NCBI GenBank assembly: GCA_946886065.1
Contig: CAMPHU010000007.1
Location: 1 to 50,916 of the forward strand
Direction: 5' to 3'
Origin: an uncultured Massilia sp.
GTDB lineage: Bacteria > Pseudomonadota > Gammaproteobacteria > Burkholderiales > Burkholderiaceae
DNA length: 50,916 nucleotides
A model generated the notes under the pieces. That model made no database searches. It was not told where the DNA came from and saw only the letters and a list, made by a program, of their open reading frames with translations. The number at the start of each line of letters is the position of its first letter. Within the stretch, counting starts at the first letter, position 1. Positions 42,350 to 50,286 of the stretch are shown piece by piece. A program made the position numbers and the translations under genes.

Positions 42350-45147
42350 GTTGCCAATTGTGCCATGCCGGCCAGGATTTGGCCGCCACCGTAGCTGCCC
42401 TGCGGTGCGACCTCCCCGCCGGGCGTGACCTTGATCGCGCAATACTTGAACTCCGGAATCTTTCCGAAGGGGTCGAGCGCCGCATTGGTCAGCCGGTTGA
42501 TCGCCGCTTCGTAGTAGCAGAAGGGCACGAAGATGGCGCCCACCGGCGAGCTGTCGTCGGCCCGCGCATACAGCACCACTTCGCCGCGGCGCGAGCTGAT
42601 CGTGACCGGCTGCCCCGGCTGGATGCCCATGCGTTCCAGGTCGAGCGGGTGCACCAGGGCCACCGGATCCGGCTCGATCGCGTCGAGCACGGTGGCGCGG
42701 CGGGTCATGCTGCCGGTGTGCCAGTGCTCGAGCTGGCGGCCGGTGATCAGGACCAGCGGATACTCGGCGTCCGGGCGCTCGTCGGCCGGGATGATGTCGG
42801 CCGGGACGAAGCGCGCCTTGCCGCCCTCGCGCGGGAACAGTTCGGTGAACACCACCGGCTGGCCGACGTCGCCCTCGTTCGTGCAGGGATAGACCACCGC
42901 GCCGTTGCGTTCCAGGCGCTCCCAGGTGATGCCGCCGATGCTGGCCATGGTCTTGCGCATCTCGTCGAACACCTCGGCCACGTGGCCGTAGTTCCACGAC
43001 AGGCCGAGGCGGTTCGCCATCTGCTGGATGATCCACAGGTCCTGCCTGGCGTCGCCCGGCGGATCGATGGCCTGGCGGCCCAGCTGGACCAGGCGGTCGG
43101 TGTTGGTGAAGGTGCCGGTCTTTTCCGGGAAGGCGGAGGCCGGCAGGATCACGTCGGCCAGGTAGGCGGTCTCGGTCAGGAAGATGTCCTGCACCACCAG
43201 GTGCTCGAGCGCGGCCAGCGCGGCGCGGGCGTGGTTGGCGTCCGGGTCGGACATGGCCGGGTTCTCGCCCATGATGTACATGCCGCGGATCTGGCCGGCG
43301 TCGATCGCGTCCATGATCTCGACCACCGTCAGGCCCGGTTTCGGGTCCAGGGTGGCGCCCCAGGCCTGCTCGAACTTCGCGCGCGCGGCCGGGTTGTCGA
43401 CGCGCTGGTAGTCCGGCAGCATCATCGGGATCAGGCCGGCGTCGGAGGCGCCCTGCACGTTGTTCTGGCCGCGCAGCGGATGCAGGCCGGTGCCGGGACG
43501 GCCGATCTGGCCCGTCATCAGGGACAGCGCGATCAGGCAGCGCGCATTGTCGGTGCCGTGCACGTGCTGCGACACGCCCATGCCCCACAGGATCATCGAG
43601 CCCTTCGAGGTGGCGTACAGGCGCGCCACATAGCGGATGGTCTCGGCGTCGATGCCGCAGATCGGCGCCATCGCTTCCGGGCTGTACTCGGCGACGTTCT
43701 TTTCCAGCTCCTCGTAGCCGATGGTGCGGCTGGCGATGAAGTCCCTGTCGACCAGGCCCTCGGTGACGATCACGTGCATCATCGCGTTCAGCAGCGCCAC
43801 GTCGGTGTCGGGCTTGAACTGCAGGTAGCGGTGGGCGTGGCGCGCCAGCTCGGAGCGGCGCGGGTCGAGCACGATCAGCTTGGCGCCGGTGCGGACCGCG
43901 TTCTTGATCCAGGTGGCGGCCACCGGGTGGTTGACTGTGGGGTTGGCGCCGAGGATCGCGATGACCTCGGCGCGCGTCACGTCCATCACCGGGTTGGAAA
44001 CGGCGCCCGAGCCGATGCCCTCCAGCAGGGCCGACACCGAGGAGGCGTGGCACAGGCGGGTGCAATGGTCGACGTTGTTGGTGCCGAAGCCGGTGCGCAC
44101 CAGCTTCTGGAACAGGTAGGCTTCCTCGTTGCTGCCCTTGGCCGAGCCGAAGCCGGCCAGCGCGGCGCCGCCGTGCTGGTCGCGGATCGCGGCCAGCTTG
44201 CCGCCGGCGAGGGCCAGGGCTTCTTCCCAGCTGGCTTCGCGGAACACGTCCATGACGCGGTCCGGGTCCATGGTGAAGTCGCCCGTCTTCGGCACGCCTG
44301 CGCGGCGGATCAGCGGCTTGGTCAGGCGGTGCGGGTGGTGGGCGTAGTCGAAGCCGTAGCGGCCCTTGACGCACAGGCGGCCGTGGTTGGCCGGGCCGTC
44401 GCGCCCTTCGACGTAGAGAATCTTGTTGTCCTTGACGTTGTAGGTCAGCTGGCAGCCGACGCCGCAGTAAGGGCAGACCGAATCGACCTGCTTGTCGGGG
44501 ATGTGCAGGGCCACTTCGCGCGCCGGCATCAGGGCGCCGGTCGGGCAGGCCTGCACGCATTCGCCGCAGGCCACGCAGGTGGAGGCGCCCATCGGGTCGT
44601 CCTGGTCGAACACGATCTTGGCGCCCTCGCCACGGAAGGCCAGGCCGATCACGTCGTTGACCTGCTCGTCGCGGCAGGCGCGCAGGCAGCGCGTGCACTG
44701 GATACAGGCGTCCAGGTTGACGGTGATGGCGGCGTGGGTGGCGTCCATCTGCGGCTGCGGCCGGGTCGGCGCGAAGCGCGGCTTGCCGACGCCCAGCTTG
44801 TCGGCCCACAGGTCGACTTCGTTCTTGCGGGTGTACTCGGCTTCCGGCATGTCGGCCAGCAGCAGCTCCAGCACCATCTTCTGGGCGGCCACGGCGCGCG
44901 GGCTGTCGGTCGTGACCTTCATCCCCTTGCTCGGATGGCGGCAGCAGGACGGCGCGAGCACGCGCTCGCCGTCGATCTCGACCATGCAGGAGCGGCAGTT
45001 GCCGACGGCTTCCATGCCTTCCTTGTAGCACAGGCGCGGGACATCGACGCCTTCGCGCGCGGCGACCTCGATCAGGGTCTCATGGGGCAGCGCCTCGACG
45101 GTGCGGCCGTTCAGTTCGAAGGATACGGTTCGGATGATGGCGTTCAT
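42346..45147 (-). CDS. NAD-dependent formate dehydrogenase, catalytic (alpha) subunit
   Basis: 933 residues from ATG 45147. The N-terminal NuoG-like part has a [2Fe-2S] set at Cys40, Cys51, Cys54 and Cys68/69. Two [4Fe-4S] sets follow at Cys148/151/154/158 and Cys191/194/197/201, and the molybdopterin domain [4Fe-4S] at Cys225/228/232/259. The Mo/W ligand is Cys366 with His367 in NNVDHCTRLCHASS, so this is a Cys enzyme, not a selenoenzyme. The oxidoreductase core and the C-terminal MGD-binding domain follow. It oxidises formate to CO2 and feeds electrons to the fused diaphorase subunit. No twin-arginine signal, so cytoplasmic, like FdsA and the tungsten FDH1 of methylotrophs. ATGA overlaps on both sides. 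Confidence 0.96.
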   Translation of the reverse strand: MNAIIRTVSFELNGRTVEALPHETLIEVAAREGVDVPRLCYKEGMEAVGNCRSCMVEIDGERVLAPSCCRHPSKGMKVTTDSPRAVAAQKMVLELLLADMPEAEYTRKNEVDLWADKLGVGKPRFAPTRPQPQMDATHAAITVNLDACIQCTRCLRACRDEQVNDVIGLAFRGEGAKIVFDQDDPMGASTCVACGECVQACPTGALMPAREVALHIPDKQVDSVCPYCGVGCQLTYNVKDNKILYVEGRDGPANHGRLCVKGRYGFDYAHHPHRLTKPLIRRAGVPKTGDFTMDPDRVMDVFREASWEEALALAGGKLAAIRDQHGGAALAGFGSAKGSNEEAYLFQKLVRTGFGTNNVDHCTRLCHASSVSALLEGIGSGAVSNPVMDVTRAEVIAILGANPTVNHPVAATWIKNAVRTGAKLIVLDPRRSELARHAHRYLQFKPDTDVALLNAMMHVIVTEGLVDRDFIASRTIGYEELEKNVAEYSPEAMAPICGIDAETIRYVARLYATSKGSMILWGMGVSQHVHGTDNARCLIALSLMTGQIGRPGTGLHPLRGQNNVQGASDAGLIPMMLPDYQRVDNPAARAKFEQAWGATLDPKPGLTVVEIMDAIDAGQIRGMYIMGENPAMSDPDANHARAALAALEHLVVQDIFLTETAYLADVILPASAFPEKTGTFTNTDRLVQLGRQAIDPPGDARQDLWIIQQMANRLGLSWNYGHVAEVFDEMRKTMASIGGITWERLERNGAVVYPCTNEGDVGQPVVFTELFPREGGKARFVPADIIPADERPDAEYPLVLITGRQLEHWHTGSMTRRATVLDAIEPDPVALVHPLDLERMGIQPGQPVTISSRRGEVVLYARADDSSPVGAIFVPFCYYEAAINRLTNAALDPFGKIPEFKYCAIKVTPGGEVAPQGSYGGGQILAGMAQLAT

Positions 45148-46859
45148 GATGGGTTTCCTACCTGAGCCAACTCGTGCGGGAAGTATTTGATGACGCAGTC
45201 GAATGGATTCGGCGCGGCCTGGCCCAGGCCGCAGATGGACGCGTCGCGCATCACTTGCGACAGCTCGCCCAGCAAGGGCACATCCCATTGCGGCTGGCGG
45301 ATCAGATCGAGCGCCTTGGCGGTGCCGTTGCGGCAGGGCGTGCACTGGCCGCAGGACTCGTCCTTGAAGAAGGCCAGCGTATTGCGCGCGGCGGCGACCG
45401 CGCTGTCATGATTCGACAGCACGACCACGGCGGCCGAGCCGATGAAGCAGCCATAGGGCTGCAAGGTGTCGAAGTCGAGCGGAATGTCCCCCATGCTGGC
45501 CGGCAGGATGCCGCCCGAGGCGCCGCCCGGCAGGTAGGCATAGAAGGCGTGGCCGTCCTGCATGCCGCCGCAGTATTCGGCTATCAGCTCGCGGATCGTG
45601 ATGCCGGCCGGGGCCAGCTTCACGCCCGGCTCGCGCACCCGTCCCGAGACCGAGAACGAGCGCAGGCCGCGGCGGCCGTTGCGCCCATGGCTGGCGAACC
45701 ACTCGCCGCCGCGCTCGAGGATCTCGCGCACCCAGTGCAGCGATTCGAAGTTGTGTTCCAAGGTCGGGCGGCCGAACAGGCCCACCTGGGCCACATAGGG
45801 CGGACGCAGGCGCGGCATGCCGCGCTTGCCTTCGATCGATTCGATCATGGCCGACTCTTCGCCGCAGATATAGGCGCCGGCGCCGCGGCGCAAGTAGATC
45901 GGCGGCATGCCCGGCACCGGCGGATCAAGGCGCAGCTTGTCCAGCTCGCTTTCGAGCATGGCGCGGCAGCCGTGGTATTCGTCGCGCAGGTAGATATAGA
46001 TGGCCTCGATGCCCACCGCCCAGGCGGCGATCAGCGCGCCTTCCAGGAAGCGGTGCGGGTCGCGTTCGAGGTAGACGCGGTCCTTGAAGGTGCCCGGCTC
46101 GCCTTCGTCGATGTTGATGGCCATCAGGCGCGGGCCGGCTTCGGCGCGCACGATGCGCCACTTGCGGCCCAGCGGGAAGCCGGCGCCGCCCAGGCCGCGC
46201 AGGCCGGAGGCTTCCAAGGTCGAGATGACCTGTTCCACCTCGTGTTCGCCGGCCACGCAGGCGCGCAGCAGCTGGTAGCCGCCTTCGGCGCGGTAGTTGG
46301 CGTAGTGCTTGTACTCGGTCACGGCGTCGGCCGTCGAACCGGACGCCACCTTGGCCAGCACCGTCTCGGCGCTCGCCTGCGGCACGGCCAGCTGGCCGAC
46401 CACGGCCACCGGCGCCTGCTCGCAGCGGCCGACGCAGGGTGCTTCCAATACCCTCACCTCACGGCCCAGCAATCCCGGCAGTTTCGCCAGCAACTCCCGG
46501 GCGCCCGCCATCTCGCACGACAGGCCGGCGCAGACGCGCACCGTCAACGCGCTTGGGGCCGCCTGCCCTTCCTTGACCACGTCGAAGTGGTGGTAGAAGG
46601 TGGCGACCTCGTAGACCTCGGTCTGCGCCAGTCCCATCTCCTGCGCCAGCGCGGCGAGATGGCTGCTGGCCAGGCAGCCGTAGCGGTCCTGGATCTTGTG
46701 CAGGTGCTCGATGAGCAGGTCGCGCTGGCGCGACTCCGCGCCGAGCAGTGCCCGCACCTCGGCCAGCGCCTGCGGCTCGACACGGCGGCCCTTGGGGGCT
46801 TCGCGCTTGCGCTGGCGGCTGGCGCCGGAGACGGCGATCGGGATGATGGGGTGGTTCAT
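45144..46859 (-). CDS. Formate dehydrogenase beta subunit, fused FdsG-FdsB (NADH:acceptor module)
   Basis: 571 residues from ATG 46859; a TTG four codons upstream is rejected. Residues about 28-180 are NuoE/FdsG-like with the [2Fe-2S] cysteines Cys110, Cys115, Cys142, Cys146. Residues about 190-571 are NuoF/FdsB-like, with the FMN site GLRGLGGAGFPLGRKW, the NAD-binding GAGAYICGEE and the [4Fe-4S] cysteines Cys503, Cys506, Cys509 (ESCGQCTPCRNG) and Cys543. It passes electrons from the alpha subunit to NAD+. Most betaproteobacterial Fds enzymes encode FdsG and FdsB separately. The fused form of about 570 residues is that of the tungsten-containing FDH1 of Methylorubrum, to my recollection. ATGA overlap with the alpha gene. 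Confidence 0.95.
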   Translation of the reverse strand: MNHPIIPIAVSGASRQRKREAPKGRRVEPQALAEVRALLGAESRQRDLLIEHLHKIQDRYGCLASSHLAALAQEMGLAQTEVYEVATFYHHFDVVKEGQAAPSALTVRVCAGLSCEMAGARELLAKLPGLLGREVRVLEAPCVGRCEQAPVAVVGQLAVPQASAETVLAKVASGSTADAVTEYKHYANYRAEGGYQLLRACVAGEHEVEQVISTLEASGLRGLGGAGFPLGRKWRIVRAEAGPRLMAINIDEGEPGTFKDRVYLERDPHRFLEGALIAAWAVGIEAIYIYLRDEYHGCRAMLESELDKLRLDPPVPGMPPIYLRRGAGAYICGEESAMIESIEGKRGMPRLRPPYVAQVGLFGRPTLEHNFESLHWVREILERGGEWFASHGRNGRRGLRSFSVSGRVREPGVKLAPAGITIRELIAEYCGGMQDGHAFYAYLPGGASGGILPASMGDIPLDFDTLQPYGCFIGSAAVVVLSNHDSAVAAARNTLAFFKDESCGQCTPCRNGTAKALDLIRQPQWDVPLLGELSQVMRDASICGLGQAAPNPFDCVIKYFPHELAQVGNPS

Positions 46860-46888
46860 GATGGGTCCCAACGTGGTCGATTGGTGAA

Positions 46889-46915
46889 GGCGCGGACGGC
46901 AGGGCCGCCCGCGCC
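46889..46915 (-). other. Hairpin between transporter and fdsGB genes
   Basis: GGCGCGG (46889-46895) and CCGCGCC (46909-46915) pair around 13 bases in the 63-base gap between the OFA transporter stop (46923) and the fdsGB start (46859). No T-run follows on either strand, so it is more likely a processing or stability element than a terminator. Confidence 0.35.
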
Positions 46916-46922
46916 GTCCTTG

Positions 46923-48563
46923 TTACTTGAAGAGCACCACTGCCTTCTGCAGCGTGATCCAGACGCCCATCAGCAGCGGAATGCCGACTGCGGCCCAGGC
47001 GAACATGGCCACGGCCGGGTTGACGCCGCCGGTGGCGATGGCCACGCCGCCGCGTCCGGACGAGGCGGTGATGTCGCGCTCGCTCGCCAGGCGCTTCTCG
47101 TGGGCCAGCTCGTCGTCGGTCATGAAGTGCTTGTCGGCGATCGGGCGCACCATCAGGTTGCACAGCACGCCCAGCAGCACCAGCGCGGCCAGCACGTACA
47201 TCGTCACATCATACGCCTGCGCCTTGGGCACGCCCTGGGCGATCTGGTATTCGCGGATGTAGCCGATCAGGATCGGGCCGAGCACGCCGGCGGCGGCCCA
47301 GGCGGTCAGCAGGCGGCCATGGATCGCGCCCACCATCTGGGTGCCGAACAGGTCGGCCAGGTAGGCCGGCACGGTCGAGAAGCCGCCGCCGTACATCGAC
47401 AGGATGATGCAGATGAAGGCCACGAACAGCGCCAGCTGGCCCGAGTGCGCCAGCGACGGGATCGACACGTACAGCACGAAGCCCAGCACCAGGAACACGA
47501 AGTAGGTCGCCTTGCGGCCGATGTAGTCCGAGCACGAGGCCCACAGGAAGCGGCCGCCGATATTGAACAGCGACAGCAGGCCGGTGAAGCCGGCGGCGAT
47601 GGCCGCGATCTGGCCCTTCTGCGCCGCATCGAGGTCATTGAAGGCGGCGTCCACGCCGATCAGGCGGCCGCCGAAGACTTCCTGCAGCAGCGGCGAGGCC
47701 ATCGCCAGGATGCCGATGCCGGCCGAGACGTTCAGGAACAGCACCATCCACACCAGCCAGAACTGCGGGATCGACCAGACGCGGTCCACGTGCACGTGGC
47801 GCGAGGTGATCATGGTGTTGCCGCTCTTGGCCGCCGGCGGGGTCCAGCCTTCCGGCTTCCAGCCGCTGGCCGGGACGCGGTAGGCCAGCGCGCCGGCCAT
47901 CATGAAGACGAAATAGATCACGGCCAGGGCAAGGAAGGTTTCCCACACGCCGACCGAGGCCGGGGTGGCGAAGTACTTCATCAGCTTGTCCGCCAGCGGG
48001 GCGCCGATCATCGCGCCGCCGCCGAAACCCATGATCGCCATGCCGGTCGCCATGCCGCGGCGGTCCGGGAACCATTTGATCAGGGTGGACACGGGAGAGA
48101 TATAGCCCAGTCCCAGTCCGATACCGCCGATCACGCCCGAACCGAGCCACATCAGCCAGATCTGGTGGGTATAGATGCCCAGGCTTGAGATCACCAGGCC
48201 GCCGCACCAGCACAGGGCCGAGACCACGCCGGCCTTGCGCGGGCCCGCGTGCTCGAGCCAGCCGCCGAACAGCGCCGTGGCCAGGCCGAGGAAGACGAAG
48301 AACAGCGTGAACATCCAGCCCAGCATCGAGATCTTCCAGTCGCAGGTGGTGGCGAAGATCTCGGCCATGAAGCTCATGTCGGCCGGGCAGGCCAGCGATT
48401 CGTTGATGCCGATGGCTTTCGAGAGCGGCAGCCAGAAGACCGAGAAACCGTACGCCATGCCGATGCACAGGTGGATGGCCAGCGCCGCCGGCGGCACCAG
48501 CCAGCGGTTGAAACCGGGCCCTGCGATCGTGTGTTCCTTATCCAGAAAACGTAGTCCTGCCAT
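46923..48563 (-). CDS. OFA family MFS transporter (oxalate/formate antiporter type)
   Basis: 546 residues, twelve hydrophobic segments. The OFA signature RWLVPPAALAIHLCIGMAYGFSVFWLPLSKAIG is at the start, and GIGLGLGYISPVSTLIKWFPDRRGMATG at about 150. After a central loop come LLSLFNIGGRFLWASCSDYIGRK and FSTVPAYLADLFGTQMVGAIHGRLLTAW. It is longer than OxlT (418) by extra loops and a C-terminal pair of helices. The family moves oxalate, formate or related monocarboxylates. Genetic linkage to formate dehydrogenase makes formate or oxalate the likely substrate. First gene of the operon; its promoter region holds the AGCATAT palindrome. Confidence 0.93.
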   Translation of the reverse strand: MAGLRFLDKEHTIAGPGFNRWLVPPAALAIHLCIGMAYGFSVFWLPLSKAIGINESLACPADMSFMAEIFATTCDWKISMLGWMFTLFFVFLGLATALFGGWLEHAGPRKAGVVSALCWCGGLVISSLGIYTHQIWLMWLGSGVIGGIGLGLGYISPVSTLIKWFPDRRGMATGMAIMGFGGGAMIGAPLADKLMKYFATPASVGVWETFLALAVIYFVFMMAGALAYRVPASGWKPEGWTPPAAKSGNTMITSRHVHVDRVWSIPQFWLVWMVLFLNVSAGIGILAMASPLLQEVFGGRLIGVDAAFNDLDAAQKGQIAAIAAGFTGLLSLFNIGGRFLWASCSDYIGRKATYFVFLVLGFVLYVSIPSLAHSGQLALFVAFICIILSMYGGGFSTVPAYLADLFGTQMVGAIHGRLLTAWAAAGVLGPILIGYIREYQIAQGVPKAQAYDVTMYVLAALVLLGVLCNLMVRPIADKHFMTDDELAHEKRLASERDITASSGRGGVAIATGGVNPAVAMFAWAAVGIPLLMGVWITLQKAVVLFK

Positions 48564-48590
48564 GTTGTCTCCAGTTTTTATAAGTATCGG

Positions 48591-48612
48591 AATATGCTTT
48601 AAAAAGCATATT
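48591..48612. promoter_or_regulatory. Palindromic operator candidate in the transporter/regulator intergenic region
   Basis: AATATGCTTT (48591-48600), AA, AAAGCATATT (48603-48612): a perfect 10-base inverted repeat 27 bases before the transporter ATG. The half-site AGCATAT recurs at 48680-48689. The inverted AT-rich design matches a dimeric HTH regulator, most economically the divergent ModE-like protein. Confidence 0.72.
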
Positions 48613-48679
48613 TTGCGTCTATTTTTATTATTTCGCGGAGCGTACCATGATGTTTTCTGGGTAGAAATAGGCTATTTTC

Positions 48680-48689
48680 AGCATATGCT
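48680..48689. promoter_or_regulatory. Second AGCATAT palindrome, overlapping the regulator start codon
   Basis: AGCATATGCT (48680-48689) is a perfect 10-base palindrome that contains the ATG (48685) of the regulator gene. It repeats both half-sites of the palindrome 48591-48612. Binding here would block expression of the regulator itself, so autorepression is a reasonable prediction. Confidence 0.6.
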
Positions 48690-49761
48690 CAAGGTTCATA
48701 TACGCCCGCATTGGGAGATCTCCCTGAAGGGAGAGGCGCCGCTGGACACCGCCGACCTGCTCGGTCTGCTGCTGTCCATCCAGGACACCGGCTCGATTGC
48801 CCAGGCGGCCAAATCGGTGAAGCTGTCCTATCGCTACGCGTGGGGATTGCTGCGTACCGCCGAGAGCCTGTTCGGCCAGCAGCTGCTGCAGACCGGGCGC
48901 GGGCGCGGCACCCAGCTCACGCCGCTGGCGCAAAAGCTGGTGTGGGCGGACCGCCGCATCGCCGCGCGCCTCTCGCCCACCCTGCAGAGCCTGGCCTCGG
49001 AACTGGAAGTGGAGCTGGCGCGCATCGTCACGGCCGACAAGACGCAGCCGCTGCGCCTGGACGCCAGCCATGGTTTCGCGGTGGCGGCGCTGATGGGCTG
49101 CATCGACCGCGACACCCTGCCGGTCGATTCGCGCTACCGCACCAGCACCGACGCGGTGGTGGCATTGGCGCGGCGCGAATGCGACCTGGCGGGCTTCCAT
49201 ATTCCGCTGGGGCGTTTCCAGGCGCAGACGGCCGCCTGGTACCTGCGCTGGCTGGACCCGGAGCAGCATTGCCTGGTGCGCGTCGCCGGGCGCGAACAAG
49301 GCTTGATCACGGCGCGCGGCAATCCGCTCGGCCTGCACGGCCTGGCCGACCTTGCCCGGCCCGGGGTGCGCTTCGTCAACCGCCAGGCGGGTTCCGGCAC
49401 CCGCATGCTGCTCGAGATGATGCTGGAGGCCGACGGCCCGCCGTTCGACGCCATCCAGGGTTTCCACAGCGCCGAGTTCACCCACTCGGCGGTGGCGGCG
49501 TATATCGCCAGCGGCATGGCCGACGCCGGCTTCGGCATGCGCGCGGCAAGCGCCCAGTTCAAGCTGGAATTCATTCCGCTGGTGAGCGAGGTGTATTACT
49601 TCGCGCTGCGCCGCGATGCGCTGGAGGAGCCGGCCATGAGGCAGTTGCTGGAGCTGATGCGGACGCCGGAGTACCACCGCCTGGTGGCGGCGCTGCCTGG
49701 TTACGATGCCAAGGGGACGGGAGAGCTCGAGTCTATCCAGGAGGCGTTCGGCCAGTCCTGA
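48685..49761 (+). CDS. ModE-like HTH regulator with PBP-like sensor domain
   Basis: 358 residues from ATG 48685. The N-terminal winged helix (about 15-100) has GSIAQAAKSVKLSYRYAWGLLR, then FGQQLLQTGRGRGTQLTPLAQKLVWA, close to the ModE DNA-binding domain. The remaining 110-345 resemble a periplasmic-binding-like domain (PF12727), including DLAGFHIPLG, GVRFVNRQAGSGTRMLLEMML and AGMRDADAGFGMRA-like SGMADAGFGMRAA. ModE's TOBE/Mop oxyanion domains are absent. It is divergent from the operon and 121 bases from it, so it probably controls formate dehydrogenase and tungstate transport in response to metal or formate. Which ligand is unknown. Confidence 0.9.
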   Translation: MLKVHIRPHWEISLKGEAPLDTADLLGLLLSIQDTGSIAQAAKSVKLSYRYAWGLLRTAESLFGQQLLQTGRGRGTQLTPLAQKLVWADRRIAARLSPTLQSLASELEVELARIVTADKTQPLRLDASHGFAVAALMGCIDRDTLPVDSRYRTSTDAVVALARRECDLAGFHIPLGRFQAQTAAWYLRWLDPEQHCLVRVAGREQGLITARGNPLGLHGLADLARPGVRFVNRQAGSGTRMLLEMMLEADGPPFDAIQGFHSAEFTHSAVAAYIASGMADAGFGMRAASAQFKLEFIPLVSEVYYFALRRDALEEPAMRQLLELMRTPEYHRLVAALPGYDAKGTGELESIQEAFGQS

Positions 49762-49816
49762 GAGCCCGTTTCGTTCAGCCAGCCTTCAACGCGGAGTTGG
49801 CGAGCCGGCCTGCCGT

Positions 49817-50053
49817 CTAGCGCCGCCGCTTCTTCCAGTTGTAGTCGGGCCCCGTCACATCCACCCCCGGATGCCCGACCACATCCGGATGCTCGGAACA
49901 CATGGTGATGAAGCGCACCCCCTCCCCCGCGCGCTGGCGCTTGCGCAGCTCTTCCATGAACTGCATGGCCGCCACCATCTCGGTGGTATCGAAAGGCTGG
50001 CACTGAGGCTCGCCGCCGTCTTCCTCGACGATGGTCCAGTACACCATGTACAT
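49817..50053 (-). CDS. Conserved small hypothetical protein
   Basis: 78 residues: MYMVYWTIVEEDGGEPQCQP, FDTTEMVAAMQFMEELRKRQ, then RFITMCSEHPDVVGHPGVDV and a basic end NWKKRRR. Predicted alpha/beta, no membrane segment or signal. A good RBS (GCGGGAGAATACG before ATG) supports it. The stop lies 55 bases from the regulator stop, convergent. Function unknown. The open frame, start context and coding-like composition are the evidence. Confidence 0.75.
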   Translation of the reverse strand: MYMVYWTIVEEDGGEPQCQPFDTTEMVAAMQFMEELRKRQRAGEGVRFITMCSEHPDVVGHPGVDVTGPDYNWKKRRR

Positions 50054-50192
50054 CGTATTCTCCCGCTGTCGGTTGTGGATATTGTGGCGCGATCGGCACC
50101 CCGGCGGCGCACGCGTTCCCCAATAGTCTGCTCATGCGTTTTAACCGAAATTAAGCTCAATAAGCCAATATATGGCCGTAAAACGTAGGACT

Positions 50193-50248
50193 TGTCCGAA
50201 AAGCCGGTTTTATGTGCGCCATTTCACATAAGGGTCAAAACCGGGACA
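50193..50248. other. Extended imperfect palindrome upstream of the GH1-like gene
   Basis: Nested arms: TGTCC (50193-50197) with GGACA (50244-50248), CCGGTTTT (50204-50211) with AAAACCGG (50237-50244) and TATGTG (50211-50216) with CACATA (50225-50230). It lies 38 bases before the ATG at 50287. It may be an operator or a structured leader; no T-run makes termination unlikely. Confidence 0.45.
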
Positions 50249-50286
50249 GTAGGCTTGAGGCTGTTCTCATAAAGCAGACGATCCTC

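Noticed and set aside
41480..45031. Apparent 1183-codon protein joining another frame of the alpha gene to fdhD
   Set aside because: Only its last 289 codons are a gene (fdhD). The upstream part is out-of-frame readthrough of the alpha subunit region.
42328..45165. 945-codon plus-strand frame opposite the formate dehydrogenase alpha gene
   Set aside because: Low-complexity, His/Ala/Gly/Arg/Val-rich shadow of a real gene with complete cysteine motifs on the other strand.
46860..46871. TTG start giving a four-residue longer FdsGB
   Set aside because: The ATG at 46859 has the better start codon and the extra residues match nothing.
45174..48188. 1004-codon open frame on the plus strand opposite fdsGB and the OFA transporter
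   Set aside because: It is antisense to two well-matched genes, His/Gln/Arg-rich as typical of high-GC shadow frames, and shows no domain.
48620..48650. Possible sigma-54 promoter on the minus strand before the OFA gene (TGGTACGCTCCGCG)
   Set aside because: The GG to GC spacing is 8 bases instead of the required 10, and no enhancer-binding protein gene is adjacent.
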